A stretch of DNA of 24,342 nucleotides from CAZDDW01 sp043811105 (GTDB lineage: Bacteria > Patescibacteriota > Patescibacteriia > UBA9934 > CAZDDW01), in the NCBI GenBank assembly GCA_043811105.1, contig JBDRNK010000109.1, positions 1 to 24,342 on the forward strand. Reading direction: 5' to 3'. Shown piece after piece: positions 22,506 through 24,342 of the stretch (position 1 is the first letter of the stretch; each line of letters begins with the position of its first letter). The translations under genes were made by a program, and so were the position numbers. The notes under the pieces were generated by a model. It worked only from the letters and a program-made list of their open reading frames with translations, was not told the origin of the DNA and ran no database searches.

Positions 22506-22640
22506 ATATATTTGACTATACTAAGAGTAAAAGGGGCAAGAGAAGAAAAGAAAGAAAAGAAGAGAAGTGGTGAGCAAAGTAACTACCTTCGAGAAAAAGC
22601 CTTACAAGCAGATTCGTGTGTTATACGGGGACAAGTGCCC
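22506..22640 (-). ncRNA. Candidate IS110 bridge-RNA region
   Basis: IS110-group elements transcribe a structured bridge RNA from the non-coding end 5' of the transposase. Here that end is about 140 nt on the minus strand. Visible are one GGGG/CCCC hairpin at its upstream edge and a long pyrimidine tract on the transcribed strand. I could not identify the two target/donor loops, so the call rests mainly on family knowledge. Confidence 0.35.
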
Positions 22641-22664
22641 CAACTAATTTATCCGCTTAGTTGA

Positions 22665-22692
22665 GCTTTGAACCGGAGGCCGCACGTTAGGC
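22665..22692 (+). repeat. Right half of attC-like site D
   Basis: GAACCGGAGGCCGC followed by ACGTTAGGC has the L'-R' form seen at sites B and F (GAA...arm, then ACGTT). GTTAGGC (22686-22692) fits the GTTRRRY core exactly. No complementary left arm is present to the left of the IS, so part of the site was probably lost. Confidence 0.45.
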
Positions 22693-22737
22693 GACGGGGA
22701 TAAAACCCCAACACGGCGTTACGCGGAACCTCACCGG

Positions 22738-22767
22738 TGAAAGCGTACCACATTCGGTACGCTTTCA
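22738..22767. repeat. Perfect 12-bp hairpin
   Basis: TGAAAGCGTACC (22738-22749), loop ACATTC, GGTACGCTTTCA (22756-22767). No T tract follows on either strand. It lies in the gene-less stretch 22693-22865, just before a partial attC. Confidence 0.6.
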
Positions 22768-22773
22768 TTATAC

Positions 22774-22840
22774 GAACAGCGTGTATCTGGTTACGGCTTT
22801 TATACAAAAGCCTCCACCCATATTTGCCTCCGCTACGCTA
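22774..22840 (+). repeat. Partial attC-like site E
   Basis: GAACAGCGTGTATCTGGTT copies the left part of site B (ACAGCGTGTATGAGGTT). The stem GGCTTTT-atac-AAAAGCC (22795-22812) and CACCCATATTTGCCTCC (22815-22831) follow in the same order as in B. The right half with ACGTT is absent and a cassette gene begins at 22866, so the site is truncated or recombined. Confidence 0.5.
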
Positions 22841-22865
22841 CGAAAACAATTTATTTAAAATAAGT

Positions 22866-23243
22866 ATGCCATTGCCAGACATATTAAACACAAAATTTAA
22901 GACTGATGAACCTAAATTATGGGCAGTTGATATTCCAATTGAAGAAATTCCTATTTCTGAAATAAAATATAATTTAGATATTCCATATCTTGAACAGGAA
23001 GGAACAAATGACTGGAATTTAACTCCAAGAATGTTAATTGAAAATTTTAATAAAGAATTTTTTCATGCAAACAAAGTAAATGAAGCAGATTTAAAATATC
23101 CTATTGAAATTTATTTACATAAAGGAAAATGGATTATTCTTGATGGGGTGCATAGATTTACTAAAGCAATTCGACTAGAACATAAAACCATAAAAATAAG
23201 GCGAGTATCAGAAAAAATTGCACAAATGACAAAAAGAAAATAA
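22866..23243 (+). CDS. ParB-like domain protein, cassette-borne
   Basis: 125 residues from ATG 22866; the in-frame ATG at 22737 lies in the hairpin and partial attC and is unlikely. Motifs are LWAVDIPIEEIPISEIKYNLDIP at the start, KYPIEIYLHKGKWIILDGVHRFTKAIRL in the middle (the DGVHR box typical of ParB/Srx folds) and TIKIRRVSE at the end. Short ParB-fold proteins bind CTP or nucleotides or act as nucleases; no more specific role is evident. It starts a two-gene cassette, 4 bases before the zincin-like gene. AT- and Lys-rich. Confidence 0.72.
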   Translation: MPLPDILNTKFKTDEPKLWAVDIPIEEIPISEIKYNLDIPYLEQEGTNDWNLTPRMLIENFNKEFFHANKVNEADLKYPIEIYLHKGKWIILDGVHRFTKAIRLEHKTIKIRRVSEKIAQMTKRK

Positions 23244-23247
23244 TTAT

Positions 23248-23880
23248 ATGAAATTAAATATAAAATACAGTATAAGGCTTGAGGAACAAAGGATAGAAAA
23301 AACTATTAAAAAATTACCATGGTATAATAAATTAGGATATCGTCCTCATTTTCCGAAAAATATCAATCCTGAAATTGATAATTTAAAAAAAATAAATATC
23401 GCACTTAAAAATGAATATAATGAAAAAGATTACAAGAATGCAAAAAATAAGATCTTAAAAAAAAATTCTGTAATAGGAAAAAAATTTATTAGTAATTTGG
23501 AAAATATTTGTGGGAAAAAAGCCAAAAAAGAATATGAATTAATCCTTACCAAATACGGCGTCGGCGGATCTTATTTTTTACCAAATCAAATTATCATTAA
23601 TATAAATTCAAAATCTAAAATTAATACAATTTTGCACGAAATTACTCACTTAGTAATTGAAAGTAATATTCAAAAATATAAAATTGAGCAAAATCAGAAA
23701 GAAAGAATAATCGATTTAATATTAACTTCAAAACAAATTTCATTAGACAATTATAAGATGCAAAAAAGAGGAAAAGAACATAAAAAAACTATTGACAAAT
23801 TATTTAAAAAGTATTTTAAACCACCATTAAGTAATTTTTTCAAAAAACTTGAAAAAATGAATAAAACAGTAAATAAATGA
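23248..23880 (+). CDS. HExxH zincin-like protein, cassette-borne
   Basis: 210 residues, extremely Lys/Asn/Ile-rich and AT-rich (roughly a fifth G+C by eye). The core TILHEITHLVIES has HEITH at 130-134, a zinc-metallopeptidase signature preceded by an edge strand (IIININSKSK). A third ligand is not obvious. The N-terminal part (LEEQRIEKTIKKLPWYNKLGYRPHFPKNI) looks like a substrate- or partner-binding region. It is paired with the ParB-like gene (4-base gap) in one cassette. A toxin, defence or processing role is conceivable but unproven. Confidence 0.68.
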   Translation: MKLNIKYSIRLEEQRIEKTIKKLPWYNKLGYRPHFPKNINPEIDNLKKINIALKNEYNEKDYKNAKNKILKKNSVIGKKFISNLENICGKKAKKEYELILTKYGVGGSYFLPNQIIININSKSKINTILHEITHLVIESNIQKYKIEQNQKERIIDLILTSKQISLDNYKMQKRGKEHKKTIDKLFKKYFKPPLSNFFKKLEKMNKTVNK

Positions 23881-23886
23881 TAAGGA

Positions 23887-23939
23887 GTTTTTAAAAATGG
23901 AATTCACCCCTTCACTTCCCCTCTCCCATTTTTAAAAAC
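23887..23939. repeat. 14-bp perfect inverted repeat after the two-gene cassette
   Basis: GTTTTTAAAAATGG (23887-23900) and CCATTTTTAAAAAC (23926-23939) around a 25-base pyrimidine-rich loop. It begins 6 bases after the zincin stop and may protect or end the cassette transcript. No other gene is visible in 23881-24342. Confidence 0.6.
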
Positions 23940-23997
23940 AAAAAATCAAATTTTCTATTCTATCAGATTTAGTTAGTTCCATTAAACACGAAATAAA

Positions 23998-24219
23998 AAA
24001 TTTACATCGTACAACACGGAGTAAACAGTTCAAAAATTTTGCGTTATTAGACTTTTTAAATTAAGGATTGCAAAATTTTCTCTCCCAAATTCGTTTTCCT
24101 TTACTGGTTGCACTTAGAGAGATTTACCGATATACTAAAATCAGTTAAATTAACAAAATAATCAATAAAAATCGGAAAACGAACTTCGTTTACTCCGAAA
24201 CGTTATATGAAATAAATTT
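23998..24219 (+). repeat. attC-like site F
   Basis: Left end AAATTTACATCGTACAAC (23998-24015). CGGAGTAAAC (24017-24026) pairs with GTTTACTCCG (24188-24197), with GTTC against GAACTT giving a bulge. Inner stems are AAAATTTTGC (24033-24042)/GCAAAATTTT (24070-24079) and TTCGTTTTCC (24090-24099)/GGAAAACGAA (24174-24183). It ends in ACGTTATATGAAATAAATTT (right end 24202-24219). The order of parts is the same as in site B. Confidence 0.65.
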
Positions 24220-24306
24220 TTTTCTTTATTTTAAATTTTTCTCAGTCTGCTTTTTTAGAATAAGGAATAATAAGTTTTTTTATTTATTTTAAAAGGGGTT
24301 TCAAGG

Positions 24307-24340
24307 ATTGTTTTTTGCTTCTTTGGTCGCAAAAAACAAT
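24307..24340. repeat. 12-bp inverted repeat at the window edge
   Basis: ATTGTTTTTTGC (24307-24318) and GCAAAAAACAAT (24329-24340), 10-base loop. It lies about 100 bases into the next, unseen cassette; 24220-24306 shows only AT-rich sequence. Confidence 0.5.
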
Positions 24341-24342
24341 TT

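Larger units (their letters stand above)
21486..22649 (-). mobile_element. IS110-family insertion sequence
   Basis: The element carries one DEDD transposase gene (21528-22505). AACTAATT occurs at 21483-21490 and 22642-22649, the best candidate boundaries; exact ends cannot be fixed from sequence. The long non-coding end lies 5' of the transposase (22506 to about 22650), as in IS110-group elements that express a bridge RNA. It contains GGGG-ACAAGTG-CCCC-type pairing at 22627-22641 and a 30-base purine run (22538-22567). It interrupts an attC-like site. Confidence 0.7.

Noticed and set aside
22146..22664. Plus-strand frame of 172 codons opposite the transposase
   Set aside because: It is antisense to an intact IS110 transposase and has no domain-like sequence.
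22738..22767. Strong 12-bp hairpin as a terminator
   Set aside because: No T tract on either strand; kept only as a structural repeat.

Overview
The window most resembles a Candidatus Patescibacteria (CPR) genome or a close relative. The evidence is the style of genes 1097-13996: compact head-to-tail genes with ATG sitting a few bases after an A/T-rich tract and no Shine-Dalgarno, small membrane proteins of types I associate with CPR, and a tandem pair of very cysteine-rich proteins that I recognise from memory as a CPR-abundant family. Two stretches (1-940 and about 14060-16740) look different: monocistronic genes with strong AGGAGG ribosome sites, TTGACA-type promoters, hairpin terminators and apparently higher GC. 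The first of these encodes a secreted protein with a beta-barrel-like end, which does not fit a typical CPR envelope. No rRNA, tRNA or CRISPR array was found.

Layout. 1-940 (-): 3'-truncated exported protein. 1097-5270 (+): glycan cluster of a Wzx-type flippase, a GT4 and two GT2 glycosyltransferases, followed by a 7-TM-like protein, an anchored protein with two related Cys/Trp domains, rlmN and a Nudix hydrolase (to 8233). 8319-12801 (+): Cys-rich protein A, an overlapping MazF/PemK-type toxin, Cys-rich protein B and a 4-TM protein; a 30-bp imperfect inverted repeat flanks the B/4-TM pair. 12944-13996: Fic protein with an N-terminal winged helix, behind a promoter enclosed in a 9-bp inverted repeat. 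14062-16714: alpha-solenoid-like protein (-), DUF5680-like protein (+), twin zinc-knuckle protein (-) and an unknown protein (+). 16791-19689 (+): uppS, two small anchored or lipoproteins, a short VIT1/CCC1-like membrane protein and an S51-family peptidase. UppS makes the undecaprenyl carrier that the glycan cluster would need.

19690-24342 looks like an integron gene-cassette array without an integrase in view (a CALIN). Long structured attC-like sites alternate with AT-rich cassettes: a second S51 peptidase, a HIT protein, and a two-gene cassette (ParB-like plus HExxH zincin-like). The sites share an 18-nt start (AAATTTACATCATATAAC-type) and an 18-nt end (GTTATATGAAATAAATTT-type) that are imperfect reverse complements. 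An IS110-family element interrupts one site. This array, and the Cys-rich/MazF locus, are the most interesting parts of the window.
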